Made by a program: the position numbers and the translations under genes. Shown here in pieces: positions 8,733 to 15,289 of a DNA stretch of 64,000 nucleotides (position 1 is its first letter; each line of letters starts with the position of its first letter). The DNA is from Tenacibaculum gallaicum (GTDB taxonomy: Bacteria > Bacteroidota > Bacteroidia > Flavobacteriales > Flavobacteriaceae): the NCBI RefSeq assembly GCF_003387615.1, contig NZ_QUNS01000001.1, forward strand, positions 124,001-188,000. Direction: 5' to 3'. The notes beneath the pieces are model-generated. The model saw only the letters and a program-made list of their open reading frames with translations, did no database searches and was not told where the DNA came from.

Positions 8733-8798
8733 TTCCATTCTTATTGAACCACCATATATTTTTATTGGAATTAAAATTGAAAAAAAATGAAAACTGTT

Positions 8799-8827
8799 TT
8801 GTAATTAAAAAAATGGTGTTATATTTG
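8799..8827 (+). promoter_or_regulatory. Promoter of the tRNA-Gly/tRNA-Leu operon
   Basis: TTG at 8799-8801, an 18-base spacer and TATATTTG at 8820-8827: an exact match to the Bacteroidota primary sigma-factor promoter. It points toward the tRNA genes starting at 8876. Confidence 0.8.
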
Positions 8828-8875
8828 CACCCGCATTCGCAGTAATGCACGTTCATTAAAATAATTTTTGACTAC

Positions 8876-8947
8876 GCGAAAGTAGCTCAGGGGTAGAGCA
8901 TCACCTTGCCAAGGTGAGGGTCGCGGGTTCAAATCCCGTCTTTCGCT
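8876..8947 (+). tRNA. tRNA-Gly(GCC)
   Basis: A 72-base cloverleaf: acceptor stem GCGAAAG / CTTTCGC, D-loop with AGCTCAGGGGTAGAGC, anticodon stem-loop TCACC-TTGCCAA-GGTGA with anticodon GCC, and T-loop GGTTCAAATCC. The 3' CCA is not encoded. It is first in a three-tRNA operon. Confidence 0.96.
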
Positions 8948-8969
8948 CAATCCTTTTTAAAGAGAATAT

Positions 8970-9058
8970 GCTGAAGTGGTGGAATTGGTAGACACGTTGG
9001 ACTTAAAATCCAATGAGCCGTAATGCTCGTGCGGGTTCAAGTCCCGCCTTCAGTACCA
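8970..9058 (+). tRNA. tRNA-Leu(TAA), first copy, CCA encoded
   Basis: A class II tRNA with a long variable arm. Acceptor GCTGAAG pairs with CTTCAGT (first pair G-U), the anticodon loop is CTTAAAA with anticodon TAA, and the T-loop is GGTTCAAGTCC. The mature body is 8970-9055 and an encoded CCA follows at 9056-9058. The variable-arm stem is GAGC/GCTC here, while the second copy has GGGC/GCCC. Confidence 0.96.
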
Positions 9059-9060
9059 AT

Positions 9061-9086
9061 AAGCCTCGCTTTAACGAGTGAGGCTT
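9061..9086 (+). terminator. Hairpin between the two tRNA-Leu copies
   Basis: A 10-bp stem with one G-T wobble (AAGCCTCGCT / AGTGAGGCTT) and a 6-base loop, followed by AATTTTAAAA. Its weak T tract could make it an attenuator or processing site rather than a full stop, because a second tRNA-Leu follows without an obvious new promoter. Confidence 0.5.
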
Positions 9087-9118
9087 AATTTTAAAAGTAG
9101 TCAAAAAAAAGCGTATAC

Positions 9119-9204
9119 GCTGAAGTGGTGGAATTGGTAGACACGTTGGACTTAAAATCCAATGGGCCGTAATGCCCGTGCGGGTTCAAGTCCCGCCTTC
9201 AGTA
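9119..9204 (+). tRNA. tRNA-Leu(TAA), second copy
   Basis: 86 bases, identical to the copy at 8970-9055 except for a compensating base-pair change in the variable arm (A-T to G-C). The anticodon TAA is unchanged. CCA is not encoded (the discriminator A is followed by CAA), unlike the first copy. A strong terminator follows at once. Confidence 0.96.
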
Positions 9205-9205
9205 C

Positions 9206-9240
9206 AAAAGCCTTAACATTTATTTGTTAAGGCTTTTTTT
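9206..9240 (+). terminator. Terminator of the tRNA operon (left copy of an inverted pair)
   Basis: A stem of AAAAGCCTTAACA with TTGTTAAGGCTTTT around a TTTAT loop, then a T run. The 31 bases 9206-9236 are the exact reverse complement of 10470-10500, loop included, which is the terminator on the far side of the next gene. Confidence 0.85.
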
Positions 9241-9274
9241 TATAAATTTATCTCTGTCTTAGTAATTTAAATTA

Positions 9275-10465
9275 ATGAAAAAGAAAAAAACCTTATTATT
9301 CCTCATCGCATCCTTAATAGTTATATTATCTTGTAATAAAGAATACATACTAATGAGTGGAAGCATTTCAAATAACGAAAATAAAATACTAAGTTTTTCA
9401 ATTAAAAAAGGAAGTTTTATTAAAGATTTTGAAATTTTAGAAAACTCTATCGTAGGGTTAACTCCCAGCTATATCGAATTAGATGATATTAAACTAGAGG
9501 TAATCATTTCAGACAAAGCTACTATAGCTCCAGACCCAAGTGTTATCACAACACTAGACAAACCTTTAATATTTATTGTTACTGCTGAAGACGGCTCTAC
9601 CAAGAACTATAATGTTGATATAAGAAAAGAGTTAAGTAATCAAAACGAGATTACTTCTTTTAATATTAAAATTGCTGATCAAACATTAGAAGCAAATATA
9701 AATACTGTTGAAAATAAAATAACTAAAAAACTTCCTAGCTTCTCAAACCTATCCGACTTAACAGTTACAGCCAACATACCAGGCAAAGCTTCAATTACCC
9801 CTTTACCAAGTAATCTTACAGATTATTCTTCTCCCGTTGATTTTATAGTAAAAGCAGAAAATGGCACTGAAAAAACCTACACTGTTGCACTTGAATACGT
9901 TAATATCCCTTATTCGAGATCATGTAATGAATCCAACGCGAATAAGTGGTTCGGTGGAGATAGTAGAACTAACGCTCCAGACATATCTCCATACGATAGA
10001 AATGTAGGAACAGGTCAAAGTGTATTATTCCAAAAAGACACAGAGCTATCCTCTTTTAGTATTAAATTAGAAAGTGGTTTTAAATATCATGAAACTAGAA
10101 CCCCATACAATGAGAAAGTGAAGCTAAATTTAGACATAAGAAATTTAAGTGGTGATATTATTTCCTCAACTGTAACAGAATTAGACACAACATTTGTTGG
10201 TGGATGGGTTGATTTTGATCTTTCTAATTTACAACTATTTTTTGAAGCAAATACTGAATACATATTCACATGGTACTTGGTTGATGGGACTAACTTAGGA
10301 GTAAACACAGGTTCTTCAGCATATATTGATAATGGAGACGGATTTTGCTTTGGTCAAGGCTACTATGGTCAGTCTAACATATCTTTGAATAACAATCTAA
10401 AAAACTGGAATACTTGGAAAGAACATGAATGGTATTTCAACATAAAACTTCAAGGAAAAAACTAG
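9275..10465 (+). CDS. Lipoprotein with two DUF5018-like Ig-type repeats
   Basis: 396 residues with a lipoprotein signal (FLIASLIVILSC, Cys20 followed by NKEY). Two consecutive domains of about 85 residues (about 32-115 and 122-205) have the same pattern: ISFxIK at the start, a 'DLxVxxxIS-KATIxPxPS' centre and an end such as FIVTAEDGSTKNYNVDI / FIVKAENGTEKTYTVAL. This is the Bacteroidota DUF5018-type bacterial Ig-like repeat. The last 190 residues form an aromatic-rich, beta-predicted domain that I cannot name. It is probably a surface or periplasmic outer-membrane-anchored protein. It stands alone between two terminators that are inverted copies of each other. Confidence 0.8.
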   Translation: MKKKKTLLFLIASLIVILSCNKEYILMSGSISNNENKILSFSIKKGSFIKDFEILENSIVGLTPSYIELDDIKLEVIISDKATIAPDPSVITTLDKPLIFIVTAEDGSTKNYNVDIRKELSNQNEITSFNIKIADQTLEANINTVENKITKKLPSFSNLSDLTVTANIPGKASITPLPSNLTDYSSPVDFIVKAENGTEKTYTVALEYVNIPYSRSCNESNANKWFGGDSRTNAPDISPYDRNVGTGQSVLFQKDTELSSFSIKLESGFKYHETRTPYNEKVKLNLDIRNLSGDIISSTVTELDTTFVGGWVDFDLSNLQLFFEANTEYIFTWYLVDGTNLGVNTGSSAYIDNGDGFCFGQGYYGQSNISLNNNLKNWNTWKEHEWYFNIKLQGKN

Positions 10466-10469
10466 TTTT

Positions 10470-10505
10470 AAAGCCTTAACAAATAAATGTTAAGGCTTTT
10501 TTTTA
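10470..10505 (+). terminator. Terminator after the lipoprotein gene (right copy of an inverted pair)
   Basis: AAAGCCTTAAC and GTTAAGGCTTT arms around AAATAAAT, followed by eight T. It begins 4 bases after the stop codon. It is the loop-inverted copy of the terminator at 9206-9236. Confidence 0.85.
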
Positions 10506-10577
10506 TTTCTACACTTTTTCGGAATGTTCTTTGTAATGTATCTTTCAAACGCACGTCTAAACTTCAAAACCGAAATC

Positions 10578-11285
10578 ATGCGAAAGATATTTTTACTAGT
10601 AAGTTTAACTTTTTTCTTACATACCTCTGCACAAACTAGTGTTTTTGATACACTTTTAAAAGAACATGTAGACTCCAATGGAAATGTAAATTATAAAGAT
10701 TTTAAAACAGACGAAACACAACTTCAAACCTATTTAAATTATTTAGCTGTAACAAAACCTCAAAAATCTTGGTCAACTGCTAAAATCAAAGCCTTTTGGG
10801 CTAACGCTTATAATGCTTATACTATTCAATTGATTTTAGACAACTACCCTCTTAAAAGCATTATGAATATAAAAAAGAAAGGAAAAGATGCTTGGAGTAT
10901 TCCTTTTGCTAAAGTTGGTGGAAAAACCTATACCTTAAACCAGATAGAACACGAAATACTACGTAAAAAATATAACGACCCCAAAATTCATGTCGCTGTA
11001 AACTGTGCCTCAAAATCTTGCCCTAAATTGGCTAACTATGCTTTTACAGGAGAAAATTACGAAGCAAAAACAACTGCTTTAATGAAGAACTTTATTAATG
11101 ATGCCTCAAGAAATAAAATTTCTGAAAACAAAGTTCAACTATCTAAAATATTCCAATGGTTTAAAGGAGATTTTACTAAAAAAGGAGATTTAATCGACTT
11201 CCTGAATCAATATTCAGACGTAAAAATCAATAAAAAAGCTACCATTGGTTATTTAGAATATAACTGGTCTTTAAATGGAAGGTAG
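10578..11285 (+). CDS. DUF547 domain-containing secreted protein
   Basis: About 235 residues from the ATG at 10578, which gives a clean signal peptide (RKIFLLVSLTFFLHTSAQ); an in-frame upstream ATG at 10524 would bury that signal and is rejected. The DUF547 core is seen in KAFWANAYNAYTIQLILDNYP, the ending 'SI' and the VAVNCASKSCPKL motif with its two cysteines. Members are widespread, exported, and of unknown biochemical role. The gene lies just after the inverted-terminator cassette. Confidence 0.88.
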   Translation: MRKIFLLVSLTFFLHTSAQTSVFDTLLKEHVDSNGNVNYKDFKTDETQLQTYLNYLAVTKPQKSWSTAKIKAFWANAYNAYTIQLILDNYPLKSIMNIKKKGKDAWSIPFAKVGGKTYTLNQIEHEILRKKYNDPKIHVAVNCASKSCPKLANYAFTGENYEAKTTALMKNFINDASRNKISENKVQLSKIFQWFKGDFTKKGDLIDFLNQYSDVKINKKATIGYLEYNWSLNGR

Positions 11286-11332
11286 TATCTCTACAATTTG
11301 GTATTTTTACTTTTTATTGGCACCGCCAAAGG

Positions 11333-11412
11333 GTAAAACACCCCAGAGGCTTGTCTCGAAATTAAAGTCAGTATTAATAAATACCTCGTGTGCTTACTCT
11401 GAGGTAGTTTAC
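11333..11412. repeat. Imperfect inverted repeat upstream of the arsenosugar cluster
   Basis: Arms GTAAAACACCCCAGAG (11333-11348) and CTCTGAGGTAGTTTAC (11397-11412) pair at 13 of 16 positions across a 48-base loop. The element ends 15 bases before the start of the next gene, so it is in its leader or promoter region. It looks like one of several short palindromic intergenic elements in this window. Confidence 0.55.
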
Positions 11413-11427
11413 TAAAAATAATAAAAC

Positions 11428-11763
11428 ATGTCTAAAACATATTACGACCCTGCCGACTTACGTAAGTTTGGTAAAATAACAGAATGGAGTGAAGAACTTG
11501 GAAACAAGTTTTTTGATTATTACGGAAAAGTCTTTGAAGAAGGTGCTTTAACCGCTCGTGAAAAAAGTTTAATCGCCTTAGCTGTTGCACACACTGAACA
11601 ATGCCCTTATTGTATTGATGCATACACAAAAGATGGATTACAACGCGGAATTACCAAAGACGAAATGATGGAAGCAATCCATGTGGGTGCTGCTATTAAA
11701 AGCGGAGCAACTTTAGTACACGGAGTTCAAATGATGAACAAAGTCAATAAATTAGAAATGTAA
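11428..11763 (+). CDS. Arsenosugar cluster-associated AhpD-like (carboxymuconolactone decarboxylase family) protein
   Basis: 111 residues, all-helical AhpD/CMD fold. The redox pair is present in HTEQCPYCIDAYTKDGL, but the His expected in the AhpD motif CxxCxxxH is Tyr here. The body ITKDEMMEAIHVGAAIKSGA is typical of the family. Such a protein is commonly found beside arsS and arsM in arsenosugar clusters and is annotated as peroxidase-like; its reaction is unproven. It is the first gene of the cluster, 161 bases before arsS. Confidence 0.85.
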   Translation: MSKTYYDPADLRKFGKITEWSEELGNKFFDYYGKVFEEGALTAREKSLIALAVAHTEQCPYCIDAYTKDGLQRGITKDEMMEAIHVGAAIKSGATLVHGVQMMNKVNKLEM

Positions 11764-11805
11764 GCAGAGAACCAATTTTGAAAATCAAAACTGTGTGAAT
11801 CGCTT

Positions 11806-11873
11806 ATCCTGAGCATTGGTTGAAATCAAAATGCATTTTGATTGAAAGTACACTAGGAACTAGTCGAAGGATA
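11806..11873. repeat. Interrupted palindromic repeat element
   Basis: The flanks ATCCTGAGCAT and AGTCGAAGGAT together would form a continuous imperfect palindrome of the type dispersed in flavobacterial genomes. Between them lies about 46 bases containing the perfect palindrome AATCAAAATGCATTTTGATT (11824-11843). The nested structure suggests one palindromic element inserted into another. Confidence 0.5.
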
Positions 11874-11924
11874 TTAAATACTTAAATGATGAGCAGCTGA
11901 AATAAGTTCAGCTTTATAGGAAGG

Positions 11925-12980
11925 ATGATGAAAAAATCTTTAAAATCTAGAAATAACGATTTAGCAAACACGCAACGCCAGCTTGAAATTTTATCAAACG
12001 GAATTTTTGCTGACGGTGAATTGCCTACGTTTGCAAAAAAAATAAAAGAAACCAATCAATTTCCATTACGTCCTAAAAAATTAGAAATTCTTCAAATTAA
12101 TTTAGGATACATGTGTAATCAAGTTTGCGCACATTGCCATGTAGATGCAGGTCCTGACCGAAAAGAAATCATGACTATAGAAACCATGGAACAATGTATA
12201 GAAGTGATTCGAAATACCGGAGCGCACACGTTAGATTTAACTGGTGGCGCACCTGAAATGAATCCAAGTTTTCGTTGGTTTGTAGAAGAAGCTTCCAAAG
12301 CAGGAATTAAAGATTTTATTGTTCGCTCTAACTTAACGATTATTAGAGCGAACAAAAAATACTACGATTTACCTGAATTTTTCAAAAAACACAATGTTCA
12401 CATAGTTTCTTCTATGCCACACTGGACACGTGGAAAAACCGACAAGCAACGTGGTGATGGTGTTTTCGATAAATCAATAGAAGCTTTAAAAATGCTGAAC
12501 AAAGTTGGTTATGGAATTGAAGGAACTGGTTTACAACTAGATTTAGTCTACAATCCGTCAGGAGCTTTCTTACCAGGAGATCAGGTAGCCTTAGAAAATG
12601 ACTTTAAAAAAGCCTTAGATGAAGATTTCGGAATCTCATTCAACAGTTTATTTGCCATTACCAATTTACCTATCAGTAGATTTTTAGATTACTTAATTGC
12701 TTCTGAAAATTATGAAGACTATATGTATTCGTTAGTAGAAGCCTACAATCCTATGGCAGTAGAAAATGTAATGTGTACCAATACACTATCGGTAAGTTGG
12801 GACGGATATTTATACGATTGCGATTTCAATCAAATGCTAAACCTGAAAGTAGCAAGTAAATCACAACACATTTCTGAATACAACGAAGCACTATTACAAA
12901 ACAGAAATATCATTATCAATCAACACTGTTATGGTTGTACCGCTGGCGCAGGAAGTAGTTGTCAAGGTACAGTAGCATAG
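11925..12980 (+). CDS. arsS: Arsenosugar biosynthesis radical SAM protein ArsS
   Basis: 351 residues. The radical SAM 4Fe-4S motif CxxxCxxC is in YMCNQVCAHCHVDAGPDR, and the downstream LTGGAPEMNP is the SAM-binding region. The C-terminal Cys-rich end HCYGCTAGAGSSCQG is characteristic of the radical SAM/Cys-rich family to which ArsS belongs. ArsS is known to act with ArsM, transferring a 5'-deoxyadenosyl group to dimethylarsenite, the first step to arsenosugars. An in-frame M follows the first (MMKKSL); the start is 11925 or 11928. A repeat element lies directly upstream. Confidence 0.92.
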   Translation: MMKKSLKSRNNDLANTQRQLEILSNGIFADGELPTFAKKIKETNQFPLRPKKLEILQINLGYMCNQVCAHCHVDAGPDRKEIMTIETMEQCIEVIRNTGAHTLDLTGGAPEMNPSFRWFVEEASKAGIKDFIVRSNLTIIRANKKYYDLPEFFKKHNVHIVSSMPHWTRGKTDKQRGDGVFDKSIEALKMLNKVGYGIEGTGLQLDLVYNPSGAFLPGDQVALENDFKKALDEDFGISFNSLFAITNLPISRFLDYLIASENYEDYMYSLVEAYNPMAVENVMCTNTLSVSWDGYLYDCDFNQMLNLKVASKSQHISEYNEALLQNRNIIINQHCYGCTAGAGSSCQGTVA

Positions 12981-13007
12981 TTCAATGAATTAATGAAACA
13001 ATGTAGT

Positions 13008-13066
13008 AATGTCACATCGAGTGGTTTTTCTGACATTTTGGAAGAAAAATTGTATCGAGATGTAAT
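13008..13066. repeat. Palindromic repeat element between arsS and the rhodanese gene
   Basis: Arms ACATCGAGTGGTTTTTCT and AGAAAAATTGTATCGAGATG are mostly complementary, with a short central loop. It contains the TCGAG core shared by the elements at 13643, 14262 and 19602. Confidence 0.5.
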
Positions 13067-13116
13067 CACTTTAATTCTCTATAGATTTCACCTAACACCA
13101 TTGAATATCTTTAAAC

Positions 13117-13632
13117 ATGAAAAACCTCATCTTTCTCATATTTTTAATGTCCGTAAATTCTTTTTCACAAAAGAACCTACAACAATTATTGAAAAAATAT
13201 AATACTGAAAGTGTTCCCTATATTTCTATTAGTGAACTACAAAAAGAAAAGCCTTTCGACTCCGCTCAAGGTGACAATATAATTATACTAGACGCTCGTG
13301 AACCTAAAGAATTTGAGGTCAGTCATATCAAGAATGCTATGTGTGTTGGCTATGATTTTTTCAATTTAGAAAATACTTTAAAAAAATTCCCGAAGAACAA
13401 GAACACCAAAATTGTGGTGTATTGCTCGTTAGGAATTCGTTCAGAAGACATTGCCGAAAAACTACAAAAAGAAAATTACACTAATGTTTTTAATCTTTAT
13501 GGTGGTATTTTTGAATGGAAAAATAAAGGAAACATAATCGTTAACCTACAAAACAACCCTACAGAAAAAATCCATGCTTTCAATAAAGAATGGAGCAAAT
13601 GGTTACACAAAGGAGAAAAAATATATGAATAA
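13117..13632 (+). CDS. Exported rhodanese-like protein of the arsenosugar cluster
   Basis: 171 residues with a signal peptide (KNLIFLIFLMSVNSFSQ). The rhodanese domain shows ILDAREPKEFEVSHIKNA and the catalytic Cys in VVYCSLGIRSEDIAEKL. It could transfer sulfane sulfur or reduce thiol-arsenic adducts in the periplasm, but that is inference from position. Residues around KPFDSAQGDN are encoded by a palindromic repeat (13252-13276) that extends the loop before the first strand. The stop overlaps the start of the glycosyltransferase gene by 8 bases. Confidence 0.85.
   Translation: MKNLIFLIFLMSVNSFSQKNLQQLLKKYNTESVPYISISELQKEKPFDSAQGDNIIILDAREPKEFEVSHIKNAMCVGYDFFNLENTLKKFPKNKNTKIVVYCSLGIRSEDIAEKLQKENYTNVFNLYGGIFEWKNKGNIIVNLQNNPTEKIHAFNKEWSKWLHKGEKIYE
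13252..13276. repeat. Palindromic repeat element inside the rhodanese coding sequence
   Basis: CCTTTCGACTCCGCTCAAGG followed by TGACA: the 'TTTCGACTnCGCTCAAGGTGACA' type of short repeat otherwise seen between genes. Here it is read in frame as PFDSAQGDN. Confidence 0.6.
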
Positions 13633-14260
13633 TCAAAATGAAGTGTCATTTCGAGCGCAGTCGAGAAATCTTCTCCTAATATTTACTCGAAACCCAGAAT
13701 TAGGCAAGGTAAAAACACGTTTGGCTAAAACTATTGGAGAGGAAACTGCGTTAGATATTTATAAATTCTTATTAGAACACACAAAACGAGTTACCCAAAA
13801 TTTAACTTGCGATAAAGCTGTATACTACTCGGTAAAAGTTCGTGAAAATGATATTTGGGATGCTACCCTATATCAAAAGCACCTGCAAGAAGGAAACGAC
13901 TTAGGTATACGAATGCACAATGCCTTTCAACAAGCATTTTCTAATGGATATGAAAAAGTGATTATTATTGGTAGCGATTTACCTGATTTAACTTCTGAAC
14001 ACATCAATCAAGCTTTTCAAAAATTAAATTCTAATGGTGTAGTTATAGGTCCTGCTGAAGATGGCGGTTATTACCTATTAGGCATGAAAAAACTACATGC
14101 TACCGTTTTTCAACATAAAGACTGGGGAACTTCAACTGTTAGAAAAGACACCTTAAACGATTTACAAAACGAATCAGTACATTTGTTGGAAACCTTAAAT
14201 GATGTAGATGTTTTTGAGGACATCAAAAACAACCCAATATTCAATCAATTTTTAAACTAA
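13625..14260 (+). CDS. Arsenosugar biosynthesis-type glycosyltransferase (TIGR04282-like)
   Basis: 211 residues from the ATG at 13625, which overlaps the rhodanese stop; an upstream in-frame ATG at 13574 lies deep in the rhodanese gene. The GT-A nucleotide-binding start LLLIFTRNPELGKVKTRLAK, the acidic motif IIGSDLPDLT and the motif GPAEDGGYYLLG match the family (related to DUF2064 and cofactor nucleotidyltransferases) found with arsS and arsM. It may glycosylate the arseno-riboside. Residues VSFRAQSRN at the N-terminus come from an in-frame palindromic repeat (13643-13675), so the natural start could be debated, but no other start precedes LLLIFTRN. Confidence 0.85.
   Translation: MNNQNEVSFRAQSRNLLLIFTRNPELGKVKTRLAKTIGEETALDIYKFLLEHTKRVTQNLTCDKAVYYSVKVRENDIWDATLYQKHLQEGNDLGIRMHNAFQQAFSNGYEKVIIIGSDLPDLTSEHINQAFQKLNSNGVVIGPAEDGGYYLLGMKKLHATVFQHKDWGTSTVRKDTLNDLQNESVHLLETLNDVDVFEDIKNNPIFNQFLN
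13643..13675. repeat. Palindromic repeat element inside the glycosyltransferase N-terminus
   Basis: The core GTCATTTCGAGCGCAGTCGA and the following GAAATCTTCTC belong to the dispersed 'GTCATTTCGAnCGnAGTGAGAAATCT' type. It is translated between the first seven residues and the conserved first beta strand. Confidence 0.6.
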
Positions 14261-14261
14261 C

Positions 14262-14308
14262 CGTCATTACGAGGTGTTCATTGAGCGAAGTCGAAATGAT
14301 TGACGACG
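14262..14308. repeat. Palindromic repeat element after the glycosyltransferase gene
   Basis: CGTCATTACGAGG ... CGAAATGATTGACGACG: imperfect inverted arms starting two bases after the stop codon, with GAGCGAAGTCGAAAT in the middle. It may also serve as a transcript 3' end, although no T tract follows. Confidence 0.55.
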
Positions 14309-14380
14309 TAATTTGTTTATTGTAAACCATAACACAAAGGCTATTCCATTAACACTTGGACTGACAAACACGATATTAAA

Positions 14381-15199
14381 ATGCTAAAAAAACAACAACT
14401 ACAAGAAACACAAGAATTTCTTCAACATAAAGGAATTACCAACCCAGAAATAGGAATTGTTTTAGGAACAGGATTAGGAAAATTAGTAGATGAAATAACC
14501 ATTGAACATGAAGTACCGTATGCTGATATTCCACACTTTCCACAAGCAACTGTAGAATTTCATTCCGGAAAACTTATTTACGGAACCCTATCGGGTAAAA
14601 AAGTGGTGGTTATGTCTGGTCGTTTTCATATGTATGAAGGTTACAACTTATGGGAAATAACCTACGGTATTAGAACCATGCATGCTTTAGGTATTAGAAC
14701 TTTGTTAGTTTCTAATGCTGCAGGCGCTATCAACCTTTCTTATAAAAAAGGGGATCTAATGCTATTGGAAGATCACTTGAATTTACAAGGTGGCTCTCCC
14801 CTAGCCTTTAAAGGAGCAAATGAGTTTGGGAATATTTTTGCCGATATGCTAGAACCGTATTCAAAAAAATTGAACACTCAAATGAAAGCTATTGCTAAAA
14901 CTAACGACATAGACCTGAAAGAAGGAGTATATGCAAGTGTTGTAGGCCCCCAATTGGAAACTAGAGCTGAGTATAGAATGTTACAAATTTTAGAAGTAGA
15001 TGCGGTAGGAATGAGTACCGTACCTGAAGTAATTGTAGCAAAACAACTCAACATTCCGTGTGCAGCCGTTTCGGTATTAACCGATGAGTGTGACCCCAAA
15101 AACCTACAACCTGTAAATATTACCGAAATCATTGCAGTTGCTGGAAAAGCAGAACCAAAAATGATTACTCTTTTTAAAGAATTGATTACTAATTTATAG
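14381..15199 (+). CDS. Purine-nucleoside phosphorylase (trimeric, class I)
   Basis: 272 residues, the size of trimeric PNP. Motifs: VLGTGLGKLVDEI (phosphate site), FHSGKLIYG, GRFHMYEGY, VSNAAGAINLSYKKGD, VGPQLETRAEYRM and GMSTVPEVIVAKQ. The enzyme splits purine (deoxy)nucleosides with phosphate. Inside an arsenosugar cluster it plausibly removes adenine from the 5'-deoxyadenosyl-dimethylarsine product of ArsS, freeing the sugar; that assignment is inferred from position, and a general salvage role is equally compatible. Confidence 0.92.
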   Translation: MLKKQQLQETQEFLQHKGITNPEIGIVLGTGLGKLVDEITIEHEVPYADIPHFPQATVEFHSGKLIYGTLSGKKVVVMSGRFHMYEGYNLWEITYGIRTMHALGIRTLLVSNAAGAINLSYKKGDLMLLEDHLNLQGGSPLAFKGANEFGNIFADMLEPYSKKLNTQMKAIAKTNDIDLKEGVYASVVGPQLETRAEYRMLQILEVDAVGMSTVPEVIVAKQLNIPCAAVSVLTDECDPKNLQPVNITEIIAVAGKAEPKMITLFKELITNL

Positions 15200-15289
15200 A
15201 AGCAAGACTATTAGACTTTAGAGCCAAGACAAACAGTACAAGTCTTTATTCTTTTTTCTAACAGTGTAGCGGTCTTTTATCTTAAAAAT

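Noticed and set aside
8704..8856. 51-residue N-terminal extension of CtaB
   Set aside because: Composition unlike the family; runs over the tRNA promoter; a -7 box and a GTG at 8703 give the usual length.
12993..13202. Plus-strand 69-residue ORF after arsS
   Set aside because: It runs over a palindromic repeat and the start of the rhodanese gene in another frame.
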